Source: an uncultured Lachnospiraceae bacterium
GTDB taxonomy: Bacteria > Bacillota > Clostridia > Lachnospirales > Lachnospiraceae
Length of the DNA stretch: 44,056 nt
NCBI GenBank assembly: GCA_910584695.1
Contig: CAJUBR010000014.1
Span: forward strand, 1 to 44,056
Direction of reading: 5' to 3'
Of the stretch, positions 1-6,607 are shown piece by piece. The notes under the pieces were generated by a model, which was given only the letters and a program-made list of their open reading frames with translations, did no database searches and was not told the origin of the DNA. Position numbers and translations under genes: made by a program. The first letter of the stretch is position 1. Every line of letters begins with the position of its first letter.

Positions 1-114
1 CTCCTCCATGAAAATAGCACTCATATATTTTTTCATCCATGTAAAATATTTCTTCATATCCCTGAAACCATACAAACTCACCATCTACTTTGCAGTGATA
101 AGCATCGGCATTTC
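1..114 (-). pseudogene. Fragment of an unrecognised reading frame fused behind the truncated toxin
   Basis: Read on the minus strand, the DNA after the toxin's conserved part stays open in the frame one base off, giving a composition that looks like real protein (aromatic and acidic, with WFQGYEEIFY and ECYFHGG). It runs off the window edge, so its C-terminus is unseen. It has no start of its own and begins near position 112-114, where the toxin coding ends. I do not recognise the family. It is most simply the tail of a different gene joined to the toxin by a deletion or an assembly join. Confidence 0.35.
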
Positions 115-255
115 ATCAAGGGCACGGATTTCCTTCATGATCCGCTGCGTCTGTCCCGCTGCCGTTTCCGGTACAAGCAGTTCATATGCAATATACTCGT
201 ATATATCCCTCAGATCATGCCTCGCCCCGGCCGTGTACACGATATCCCAGCTCAT
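85..255 (-). pseudogene. RelE/ParE-family toxin, truncated after about 50 residues
   Basis: The ATG overlaps the antitoxin stop (ATGA), the usual arrangement of type II toxin-antitoxin pairs. The 56-codon product opens like RelE/ParE-family toxins (WDIVYTAGARHDLRDIYEYI, then PETAAGQTQRIM and IRALDEMP). After residue 50 the similarity stops, followed by six unrelated residues and TAG. Family members usually run about 90-110 residues, and the C-terminal half that carries the mRNase active site is missing. The DNA beyond the break is open in another frame, so this is a join to foreign sequence rather than a point mutation. The toxin should be inactive. The family call is good; subfamily is uncertain. 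Confidence 0.7.
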
Positions 256-557
256 ATCCCGTAATCCCGCCGCATTTCTTCTTCCACTGCATCTGCTGAA
301 TATACCCTGCCTTCCCGTATATCCTCCATGCCCTTTCCTATCTCTGCGTCAAACTGCTCTTTTGTAAGGGAGCTGTATGCAAGGGGTGCCTTCTTCGGCA
401 GCTTCATCTCAAACGGGATTCCCTGCTGAAGCACGACCTGCCTTAAAAACATACCGACTGCATTTGACATCGGTATCCCAAGCTGGTCAAGCACCCGTTC
501 TGCCTGCTCTTTAATCTCCGGCTCCACACGCGCGAATACATTTGATGTCCTTGCCAT
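252..557 (-). CDS. RelB/DinJ-family antitoxin
   Basis: The 101-residue protein begins MARTSNVFARVEPEIKEQAE and continues VLDQLGIPMSNAVGMFLRQV, the ribbon-helix-helix DNA-binding half of RelB/DinJ antitoxins. The acidic C-terminal half, which normally wraps the toxin, includes LTKEQFDAEIGKGMEDIREGR. Such antitoxins dimerise, repress their own promoter and neutralise a RelE/YafQ-type mRNase. Here the overlapping toxin is cut short, so the antitoxin appears to be an orphan. An inverted repeat over the likely -35 box at 596-612 fits autorepression. This stretch looks richer in G+C than the genes from 3.6 kb on, suggesting import. Confidence 0.88.
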   Translation of the reverse strand: MARTSNVFARVEPEIKEQAERVLDQLGIPMSNAVGMFLRQVVLQQGIPFEMKLPKKAPLAYSSLTKEQFDAEIGKGMEDIREGRVYSADAVEEEMRRDYGI

Positions 558-581
558 CTAAACCACATCCTTTCGCTATAT

Positions 582-612
582 GGTATATCATTTTTGCTTG
601 CGATATGCAAGC
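582..612 (-). promoter_or_regulatory. Candidate promoter and operator of the antitoxin gene
   Basis: On the minus strand TTGCAT (610-605) is followed by 17 nt and TATACC (587-582). The inverted repeat GCTTGC-n5-GCAAGC at 596-612 covers the -35 box and part of the spacer, which is where an autoregulatory RelB-type dimer would be expected to bind. Inferred from position and symmetry only. Confidence 0.45.
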
Positions 613-642
613 GTTCCGCTTGATTTTGTATGAATGCACAAA

Positions 643-897
643 TTAGAACACCAGCAAACCGCGGGAATCGTACACACTTTCGGATGTCTGGTTTCCGCAA
701 TGCACCGTGCGGTCAAGCCCCATGATCGCAGCCACCGCCCTGTCTATCTTCTCCGTAGATTTTTCCTTATCCGCCTTTATATTCCCCGCGGGACCGGTGC
801 GGATGAAGATATTGTCCATCATCCACCCAAGGACCGGATGCCCGCCATGGGCGACCATCTGTTCCAGCACCAGCTTCATCAGTTCCTTACTGTCAAT
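643..897 (-). pseudogene. C-terminal remnant of a phage terminase large subunit
   Basis: About 80 codons ending in TAG at 643 encode LMKLVLEQMVAHGGHPVLGW, MMDNIFIRTGPAGNIKADKE and KSTEKIDRAVAAIMGLDR, closing with SVYDSRGLLVF. This matches the C-terminal nuclease-domain end of phage terminase large subunits that I know from Clostridia and Bacilli prophages. The ATPase domain and most of the nuclease domain (several hundred residues) are absent. The frame stays open upstream to about 897, where it meets the carboxypeptidase frame, so this is a decayed prophage or a recombination scar with no expected function. Confidence 0.75.
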
Positions 898-1400
898 ATA
901 TCCCCTTTATTAAGCCATGCTCTTGATGAATCCTCATGCATCAGATTAATTTCAGTACCTACAGTTAATTCATCCTCCGGAGAGCAATAATCAAGCACTG
1001 TCAACGCTGTAATCATCTTGGCTGTACTGGCTGGCGCAATTTTGTCTGTACTGCTTTTCTGATACAGCAGGGTATTGGTGTCGGCATTCATTACAACTAC
1101 ATTCTTCGCTGCGACATCCACAGAAATTGAACCAACAGAAGCAACCGTCCCAGGTACAGAAGCAACTGCTTCGTTCTGCTTATGATCCTCTTGGAAATAA
1201 CCCTCGTTGCTACTTGTGATTCCGTTGTCGGAGGAGGGAGGGTCTTTACTGCCTTTTAGCAGATTTACAGCGCCGAAGGTGACACCTGCTATAAGAAAAC
1301 AGAGTGCGATACACACGAAACCGTAGCGAATCCTTTTCCTCACTCTTGATTTCTGCTGCTTTCTTTTATTGTAGTTTCTAAATTCATTTTGACGTTCCAT
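879..1400 (-). pseudogene. Serine D-Ala-D-Ala carboxypeptidase (peptidase S11), truncated
   Basis: Start chosen at ATG 1400, behind AAAGGAAG; a longer frame begins at 1442 without a good site. The product has a basic cytoplasmic N-terminus, one membrane segment (FVCIALCFLIAGVTFGAV), a low-complexity linker and the beginning of an S11 penicillin-binding domain with the catalytic SxxK motif (PASTAKMITALTVLDYC). It then reads SSRAWLNKGDILTVRN and stops. The SxN and KTG motifs needed for activity are missing; intact relatives have well over 100 further residues. The stop lies inside the terminase remnant, so the gene was beheaded by a join at about 885-897. Intact relatives trim peptidoglycan stem peptides. 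Confidence 0.72.
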
Positions 1401-1537
1401 TTTTCTTCCTTTCCGATTTAGGGCTTGCCAGTTATAAAGCAACGCTTGTCGAGCGTGTTATTTTTTAGTTGTGATATATTCAAGTTTCACCTTTTCTTAT
1501 GGAGTTTCAAATCAATGTCCTTTTTTGATGCTACAGT

Positions 1538-2026
1538 TTAAAAAAGGCTTTCCACAAAAATACTTTTCTCTTTGATTGTCAGTGTTTCCATGTCAGGATT
1601 ACACTCTATTTTTTTGAGTACCTCTTGCAGATTCAAGAGGTTGACCGCTACACAAAAGAGCGTCTTTTTACGGCCATCATTATAGTTGGACAAAAGAAAG
1701 TCCAGAATTTCTGTCTTTTCCGTCTGCTCTGTGTTATAGGCTTCTATCCCGATCTGCCGGGCCTTATCCAGATCAGCCTTCCGACGACGGTGTGTAATAA
1801 AGGAATCGTAATCATCAATATGTTCATATTTATCGCATGGGTACTTTTTGCATTGAAAACAGTATTCATCACCATCATGCTCCAAGCTGCACCTTGCAAT
1901 TTTGCAGGATTGGTTCCCTTCACCGCCACCGCAACCAGGACAATTTTTATTCAAGAACATGGGACAAAGCCCACAGTTCAACCCGCAAAGGGAAAATAAT
2001 TGGTTTTGTCGATTAAATCCTTTCAT
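1538..2026 (-). CDS. DUF3795 domain protein
   Basis: A 162-residue cysteine-rich protein starting at an ATG behind GAGGAG. The N-terminal half has the DUF3795 pattern: SLCGLNCGLCPMFLNKNCPG, then CGGGEGNQSC, CSLEHDGDEYCFQCKKYPC. These paired cysteines suggest metal (zinc or iron-sulfur) binding. The C-terminal third is helical and charged (TEQTEKTEILDFLLSNYNDG) without a recognised domain. The family has no established biochemical function. It is the last gene of a four-gene same-strand cassette that also contains a second, shorter DUF3795 protein. Confidence 0.8.
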   Translation of the reverse strand: MKGFNRQNQLFSLCGLNCGLCPMFLNKNCPGCGGGEGNQSCKIARCSLEHDGDEYCFQCKKYPCDKYEHIDDYDSFITHRRRKADLDKARQIGIEAYNTEQTEKTEILDFLLSNYNDGRKKTLFCVAVNLLNLQEVLKKIECNPDMETLTIKEKSIFVESLF

Positions 2027-2115
2027 GATATCTCCTCAAGTATGTTGAACAACGATAAAATCTAAACCTTGCACAAATCGTCCAAATTGTTATTTGTATA
2101 TTCAAGGTTCATCTG

Positions 2116-2529
2116 CTATTTCCTATTTGGTTTCCGCTTGATGGCTAATATCTGCACAAAATCTCCAAACAAAGACGTATCAATAGGCTCAAACATCAAC
2201 CATTTCCCATCATGATAAGTTTTTGTTTCATCATAGATTTTTTGAACAAACTCCGAATAATTATTTCGAGCTGCTTCAAATTTGGCTCGTTCATCTTTGC
2301 CTAAGATTACCATAAAGCCCATGCGGTTTTCCCTTGCATATAGGGAGCAAAGTGTTTTTCCACCTCTGCGGTATTTGTATTCATAGGTCCAGGCCTTGCC
2401 ACCGTTGTTCCATATGCGATCCATATCGTATTTCTCGTCAATCGCAGCACATAGCTTTTGCCACACGTCATATAAAGATTGTCCAATCAAGGCAATCATA
2501 TCATTCTCATCTGGTATTATGTTGATCAT
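2116..2529 (-). CDS. DUF3788 family protein
   Basis: 137 residues, start behind GAGGAGG. The sequence fits the DUF3788 family: WQKLCAAIDEKYDMDRIWNN, WTYEYKYRRGGKTLCSLYAR, MGFMVILGKDERAKFE, then YHDGKWLMFEP. Proteins of this family are small soluble proteins with a probable DUF1801/YdhG-like fold that bind an unknown ligand; function is not established. It has its own likely promoter at 2604-2632, nearly identical to the one in front of the DUF3795 gene at 3158-3499, implying co-regulation. Confidence 0.78.
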   Translation of the reverse strand: MINIIPDENDMIALIGQSLYDVWQKLCAAIDEKYDMDRIWNNGGKAWTYEYKYRRGGKTLCSLYARENRMGFMVILGKDERAKFEAARNNYSEFVQKIYDETKTYHDGKWLMFEPIDTSLFGDFVQILAIKRKPNRK

Positions 2530-2603
2530 AACTTAGCCTCCTCAAAACACCACTATCGACCCTGTTTTCAAAGACTGCACCACTCCTCATTTGCTCATCA
2601 ACC

Positions 2604-2632
2604 ATATTGCAGCAACCCTTTGATATAGTCAA
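2604..2632 (-). promoter_or_regulatory. Candidate promoter of the DUF3788 gene, copy 1 of a duplicated promoter
   Basis: Minus strand: TTGACT (2632-2627), 17-nt spacer, CAATAT (2609-2604), about 75 nt upstream of the start. The surrounding 50 nt (2591-2640) align without gaps to 3531-3580 with about 43 identical positions. Confidence 0.5.
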
Positions 2633-2695
2633 CATGATATAGTTTCCACACATGAACTGAATTTCTTTCTATATTCGATATGCCCTTTCAGTGTT

Positions 2696-3112
2696 TCAAA
2701 ATTCATACCTTGTCCCATGTGAAAGCAATAGACCGTCTGTTAATTCTACACGCAGAATGATAGTGTTTTCATCGTTGAAATCATTGTGTCCATTATCTAT
2801 CCATGCGCAAAATACTTTTCTCAGTTTCTGTGCAATCACTGCATTATCTTCTTTACCAAACCATCCCATGTTTATCCCTTTGCCGTGAGCGGTAAACAAT
2901 TCCCCCGAAATGGCAACGATTGGATTGTTTGCAATTTGCTTCATCTTATTGGACAGACCGTGTGTGATTATATAAAAGCATCTATCCTCATAAAAAGCAT
3001 TGACAAATCGCACATAGGGTGTACCGTTTTCTTCTGTGGCTAAAGCAATGACGGTATCTCTTCCAAAACGCTCAACCATAATCTGTTCGGCCTGTTTTGT
3101 TAATTTCTCCAT
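2696..3112 (-). CDS. Pyridoxamine 5'-phosphate oxidase-like FMN-binding split-barrel protein
   Basis: 138 residues, start behind AAGGGAG. The pattern VIALATEENGTPYVRFVNAF, FYIITHGLSNKMKQIANNPI and VAISGELFTAHGKG is that of the small split-barrel flavoproteins grouped with pyridoxamine-phosphate oxidase, most of which bind FMN or F420 and reduce or sense small molecules rather than make PLP. The length is normal for this group (about 130-150). It sits between DUF3788 and DUF3795 genes on the same strand. The substrate cannot be inferred. Confidence 0.8.
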   Translation of the reverse strand: MEKLTKQAEQIMVERFGRDTVIALATEENGTPYVRFVNAFYEDRCFYIITHGLSNKMKQIANNPIVAISGELFTAHGKGINMGWFGKEDNAVIAQKLRKVFCAWIDNGHNDFNDENTIILRVELTDGLLLSHGTRYEF

Positions 3113-3157
3113 TAGTGACTCCCTTCTATAATCAAGTCATACTGCGAGTGGCTTGGG

Positions 3158-3499
3158 TTATGTAGTTTGTTTTTTTAGGTTTTCCAATGCATCGGAATTG
3201 TTAGAAAGCACCGCCCCAACAATCTGGCACTGCCCCATGTGTGGGCATTCGCCGCAAGTTTCCATGCCTTTGCCAAGCGCACATTTGCGTATTTGGCATA
3301 AGCTGCTGCAAAACGATGTTTTCACACCGTCCATACGGCACCCCACGCAGTTAATCATGTCTGCGGTAATCGTGACCCCATTTAATTTGCTCCAGCACTT
3401 TGCGGTTTTTTCACGCAGATCACTGTCATTGTTCAGCGTCGCAATTCTTGCATCGCACTTTTCACAGTCAAGCCCGCAGTAAGCGATAAGTTTCCTCAT
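3158..3499 (-). CDS. Short DUF3795 domain protein
   Basis: Start chosen at ATG 3499 behind GGAGG; the frame extends upstream to 3538 but that part lies in the promoter segment. The 113-residue product begins MRKLIAYCGLDCEKCDARIA and contains VGCRMDGVKTSFCSSLCQIR and CGECPHMGQCQ, i.e. a run of CxxC pairs typical of DUF3795. Many relatives are annotated only as DUF3795; metal binding is likely, function unknown. It is the first gene of the cassette and is preceded by the second copy of the duplicated promoter. Confidence 0.82.
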   Translation of the reverse strand: MRKLIAYCGLDCEKCDARIATLNNDSDLREKTAKCWSKLNGVTITADMINCVGCRMDGVKTSFCSSLCQIRKCALGKGMETCGECPHMGQCQIVGAVLSNNSDALENLKKQTT

Positions 3500-3543
3500 A
3501 ATATTTTTCCTCCAAATAAAAGTTGTTGCCTTGCTCATTAAGC

Positions 3544-3572
3544 ATATTGCCGCAAACCTCTAATATAGTCAA
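3544..3572 (-). promoter_or_regulatory. Candidate promoter of the short DUF3795 gene, copy 2 of a duplicated promoter
   Basis: Minus strand: TTGACT (3572-3567), 17-nt spacer, CAATAT (3549-3544), about 45 nt upstream of the start codon. Near-identical to 2604-2632 including flanks, which suggests one regulator or a recent segmental duplication. Confidence 0.5.
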
Positions 3573-3617
3573 CATCATATATTTAACACTTGAAAAACTG
3601 CTTAAAATAAAGGATTT

Positions 3618-5174
3618 CTAGATATGTTTCCTTTGTATCAACACCACACATTCTGTATGCCCGCAATGCCCGAACTGATCCACCGCACAAACCCTCTCTA
3701 CCACATATCCCGCTGCCGCCAACACCTTCACATCTCTTGCCAGTGTTGCAGGGTCACAGCTCACATAGACAATCCGTTCCGGCTCCATTTTAATCATTGT
3801 ATCAATAACAACTGCATCGCAGCCTTTTCTTGGAGGATCCACCACAATTACATCTGTATGCTCTTTGGTTTTCTTGTATTGCTCGGGTAAGACATCTTCC
3901 GCCTTCCCCACAAAAAACTCCACATTACCGATACCATTTATTTTTGCATTCTTTCTTGCATCTTCAATTGCTTCCGGTACAATTTCCACACCGCAAACCT
4001 TCTTTGCCTTCTGTGCCAGAAACAATGAAATCGTTCCGATTCCACAATAGAGATCCCATACCGTTTCATCGCCATGCAGGTCCGCATATTCCAGTGCCTT
4101 TGCATAAAGCTTTTCGGTCTGTTCGGGATTCACCTGATAAAAGGATAACGAACTGATCTGATATTTCACATTCCCAATATAATCGGTAATAAAATCCCCT
4201 CCCCAGATTGTACGACAGTGTGCTCCGAGAATCCGGTTTGTCTTTTCTTTGTTTATATTGATGGAAATGCTTGTAATTCCGGGAATATCCAGCATACATT
4301 TTATAAATTCCTGCTCTACATTTCGAAACCTTTCCTTTTGCACAAACTTATCTTGCTTTATCTTAAACCCTTTACCATTCTTTTGCTCCCCTTTTATTTC
4401 TCTGTCATCGTTTCCATCCAATCCGCTTTCCCGCTGCTCTTTTACTTTCCTCTCATCTTTCCCATATATTCCACTTTCTGTTTTACCTGCTAACACATCT
4501 CCATTGATGATAAGACAGACCATGACCTCACCGGTCTTTCTTCCCACTCTGGTTAAAATATGACGCACTAATCCTGTATGCGTTTCTTCATCATAAGGTT
4601 CCACCGCATATTTTTCCATAAAGCTGCGAAGCCTTCTTATAATCTCATCATTCATTTTATCCTGCAGATAACAAACATCTGTATCAATAACAAAATGGGT
4701 TCTGCCCGCATAAAATCCAATTGCCAGCTTTCCTTCTTTATCCTTTCTTACCGGAAACTGTGCTTTATTTCGATACCGGATTGCAGGAAAGCTTTTATCA
4801 CACTCCATTCCAATGATCGGTTCCATTTTTGTTTCCGCATCAGCAATACCGCCTATCCTTTGCAGACAGTTTTTTACCTTGTCCTGCTTCCATGCAAGCT
4901 GTTTTTCATAGCTCACATGCATCACCGTACATCCCCCGCATTTACGGGCATGAGGACAAATGGGCTCCACACGATACCCGGAAGGACTGATTACTTCCAT
5001 TAATCTGCCAAAAGCATAATTTTTCTTTACTTTAATAATCTTAATTCTTGCTACATCCCCCGGTACGGTATCTTTCACAAAGACAGCCACACCTGCAATA
5101 TGTCCAATCCCCTCCCCCTCATTTCCCATATCCTCTATTGACACTTCATATTCCTGATTTTTCTCTAAATTCAT
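3618..5174 (-). CDS. rlmD: RlmD/RumA-type 23S rRNA (uracil-5-)-methyltransferase
   Basis: 518 residues, start behind AAGGAA. An N-terminal TRAM RNA-binding domain (about 1-60) is followed by the iron-sulfur cluster motif CPHARKCGGC (Cys73, 79, 82, with a fourth Cys near DTDVCYLQ), FYQVNPEQTEKLY, the SAM-binding WDLYCGIGTISLF, VVDPPRKGCD and the catalytic VSCDPATLARDV (Cys about 473). These define the RlmC/RlmD/TrmA family, which makes m5U in 23S rRNA or tRNA with S-adenosylmethionine; which base is modified cannot be told from sequence. A charged low-complexity insert of some 60 residues (about 225-285, rich in K/E/G/D) sits inside the RNA-binding/central region and makes the protein longer than the usual ~450-460. 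No partner gene is adjacent in an operon. Confidence 0.92.
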   Translation of the reverse strand: MNLEKNQEYEVSIEDMGNEGEGIGHIAGVAVFVKDTVPGDVARIKIIKVKKNYAFGRLMEVISPSGYRVEPICPHARKCGGCTVMHVSYEKQLAWKQDKVKNCLQRIGGIADAETKMEPIIGMECDKSFPAIRYRNKAQFPVRKDKEGKLAIGFYAGRTHFVIDTDVCYLQDKMNDEIIRRLRSFMEKYAVEPYDEETHTGLVRHILTRVGRKTGEVMVCLIINGDVLAGKTESGIYGKDERKVKEQRESGLDGNDDREIKGEQKNGKGFKIKQDKFVQKERFRNVEQEFIKCMLDIPGITSISININKEKTNRILGAHCRTIWGGDFITDYIGNVKYQISSLSFYQVNPEQTEKLYAKALEYADLHGDETVWDLYCGIGTISLFLAQKAKKVCGVEIVPEAIEDARKNAKINGIGNVEFFVGKAEDVLPEQYKKTKEHTDVIVVDPPRKGCDAVVIDTMIKMEPERIVYVSCDPATLARDVKVLAAAGYVVERVCAVDQFGHCGHTECVVLIQRKHI

Positions 5175-5244
5175 ATTATTATTCCTTATCTATTCTCAAT
5201 ATAAATCCTGTTTCTTTCTGTAACTTCCTAATTTTTACTATATA

Positions 5245-5350
5245 GTCAATAACCCCGCAGCAAACTACGGGGTATCAAACTTCCTACGCAGCAGAGCTGT
5301 GGGGTATTTGACCCTTGCGACATTCGTCAAATGGACATGCGAGTTCATGC
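5245..5350 (+). repeat. Dispersed intergenic repeat, family A, copy 1
   Basis: Contains ACCCCG-n10-CGGGGT (about 5252-5272) and the hairpin ATTTGAC-n13-GTCAAAT (about 5306-5332). Its right part shares 19 identical bases, CATTCGTCAAATGGACATG, with 28416-28434, and its left part matches 33576-33611. It begins just downstream of the acetyltransferase stop on the minus strand. Probably non-coding; no transposase is near. Confidence 0.75.
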
Positions 5351-5773
5351 TCACCGATGCCACCACATCTCATATTCTATCTCCTGGTTTTCCTTCTCTA
5401 CCTGTTCCCTTTTCTTAACAAAATCCTCCCGGAGATAAAACCGAACTGCACCCTTATTTTTCTCATATACATGGAGAAAGATTTCTGTTTTCTGCTTCTT
5501 TACATAATCAAGCAGTGCCTTTCCGATACCGGTTCCCTGATACATATTTCCTACAAATATTCCTGCCAGATAATCCTCAATGAATCCAGCAAATCCGCAA
5601 ATGTTTCCTTCCCTCTCATAAATATATAACTCTGCCCCATACATCATGGATTCCACCATTTTATAATTGTTTTGCCAGTATTCAGTCCGTATAAAATCAT
5701 GTGCCTCAAGATTGGTATTCAGCCATATCTCCATAATTGGGGAAATATCCCTCTGTTCTCCTTTTCTGATCAT
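5351..5773 (-). CDS. GNAT-family N-acetyltransferase
   Basis: Start set at ATG 5773, behind TGGAG with 7-nt spacing; the frame is open to 5800 but that ATG has no site and lies in the upstream hairpin. The 140-residue protein begins MIRKGEQRDISPIMEIWLNT and shows the GNAT acetyl-CoA pyrophosphate loop in NMYQGTGIGKALLDYVKK and the C-terminal YEKNKGAVRFYLREDF element. It resembles the small YjaB/YhdJ-like single-domain acetyltransferases, whose substrate (amine of a protein, antibiotic or metabolite) cannot be read from sequence. Upstream lie a terminator-like hairpin and a promoter-like segment that look inherited from a lost gene. Confidence 0.85.
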   Translation of the reverse strand: MIRKGEQRDISPIMEIWLNTNLEAHDFIRTEYWQNNYKMVESMMYGAELYIYEREGNICGFAGFIEDYLAGIFVGNMYQGTGIGKALLDYVKKQKTEIFLHVYEKNKGAVRFYLREDFVKKREQVEKENQEIEYEMWWHR

Positions 5774-5799
5774 TTCTGTGCTCCAGTTTGTCATTCCCA

Positions 5800-5855
5800 C
5801 ACAATATACAAAGCCGCCAGGCAGGCATAATTGCTTACCCTGCAGCCTAAATATT
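5800..5855 (-). terminator. Terminator-like hairpin, copy of the one at 6553-6605
   Basis: The 18 nt at the left (AATATACAAAGCCGCCAG) match AATATGCAAAGCCGCCAA at 6553-6570 and both units end in AAATATT. Inside, GCAGG and CCTGC can pair. It lies immediately upstream of the acetyltransferase gene although there is now no gene just before it on the minus strand, so it is probably a leftover terminator. Confidence 0.4.
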
Positions 5856-5888
5856 CATTTTACCCATTGACATTTCTTAGCCGGACTT

Positions 5889-5955
5889 TATTTCCGCAAG
5901 CAACGAGCCAAGCAGCCGTGCTTGCATGGCTATTTGACAACTGATGCGAAGTTTG
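5889..5955 (-). repeat. Dispersed intergenic repeat, family A, copy 2 (reverse orientation)
   Basis: The reverse complement aligns without gaps to 28421-28472 at about 40 of 52 positions, starting GTCAAAT and ending AATAAA. The 5774-6176 stretch has no convincing gene: it holds this repeat, a GAACAT-n7-ATGTTC hairpin just beyond it, the leftover hairpin at 5800-5855 and a promoter-like segment at 6003-6031. Confidence 0.7.
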
Positions 5956-6002
5956 CTGAACATCCTGTGAATGTTCGTTAAGTCTACCACTAAGTCGTTG
6001 TT

Positions 6003-6031
6003 ATTATAACATTTCATAATATTACTGTCCA
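6003..6031 (-). promoter_or_regulatory. Promoter-like segment duplicated from the PepSY gene promoter
   Basis: Minus strand TGGACA (6031-6026), 17 nt, TATAAT (6008-6003). The segment from 5997 on resembles 7369 onward, the PepSY promoter, at most of about 40 positions, including GTTGTTATTATAACAT. It now points at non-coding DNA and the acetyltransferase gene more than 200 nt away. Confidence 0.55.
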
Positions 6032-6176
6032 CCAAATCATTTACCTGGTGTACTGTCTCGTTCTTATTCAGTTAGACTGTATTAAAGAGCACAAACCCTT
6101 TTTTAAATTAAAATTTTTTCTATCCGGAAATAGCTCCTTTACCCGGCATTTCTAAAAATATATTAATGCTTTACAA

Positions 6177-6449
6177 TTAAATAATTTTAACAGATTTAAT
6201 TATATCCATTATTTCCTGCTCGATAAGGCTTATTTGACACAATTCATTTTCTACATGATATGGTCCTTCCTCATTACTTAACAATGTATAATGTTTTCTC
6301 ACATCTGACAATTCCTGCAATAACATATCACAATTCCTACTAAAATTTATAAATTCTACATACTTATTAAGAATATAATGCGGTCTTTTTTCGCCACATA
6401 ACTGTAATGCCTCCATTCCCCATTCCCTCAGTTGATTGCCATAATCCAT
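6177..6449 (-). CDS. Small hypothetical protein
   Basis: 90 residues, starting MDYGNQLREWGMEALQLCGE 8 nt after the stop of a short remnant frame, with GGTGAT as a fair ribosome site. It is soluble, probably all-helical (NFSRNCDMLLQELSDVRKHY; ISLIEQEIMDIIKSVKII), with no signal peptide, membrane segment or cysteine pattern. I do not recognise a family. The close spacing to the upstream remnant suggests the two were once consecutive genes, so this may be a surviving partner of a decayed gene or itself partial. Confidence 0.5.
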   Translation of the reverse strand: MDYGNQLREWGMEALQLCGEKRPHYILNKYVEFINFSRNCDMLLQELSDVRKHYTLLSNEEGPYHVENELCQISLIEQEIMDIIKSVKII

Positions 6450-6455
6450 ATCACC

Positions 6456-6542
6456 CTACTTGTCAATTTCCGCCTGCCATATTTTTCGTAAACCATCAGT
6501 AATAACATGACCTCTTCCTCTTGCAATTAAATCTTCTTCCCG
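6456..6542 (-). pseudogene. C-terminal remnant of an unknown gene
   Basis: Between two stops the minus strand encodes 28 residues that look coding (REEDLIARGRGHVITDGLRK, then IWQAEIDK) and end with TAG 6 nt before the next start. There is no start codon. The upstream part is replaced directly by the PepSY gene terminator. The family is not recognised. Confidence 0.35.
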
Positions 6543-6552
6543 CTACATACTA

Positions 6553-6605
6553 ATATGCAAAGCCGCCAAACAAGCTAACCTGCCCATTTAGCGGCTTCAA
6601 ATATT
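6553..6605 (-). terminator. Terminator of the PepSY gene
   Basis: AAGCCGC (6560-6566) pairs with GCGGCTT (6591-6597), immediately after the PepSY stop on the minus strand. The following T-tract is weak. A related hairpin lies at 5800-5855. Confidence 0.55.
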
Positions 6606-6607
6606 AC

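Noticed and set aside
8..1000. Plus-strand open frames at 8-367, 634-990 and 707-913
   Set aside because: They are shadows of the minus-strand antitoxin, terminase and carboxypeptidase frames, without ribosome sites and with poor composition.
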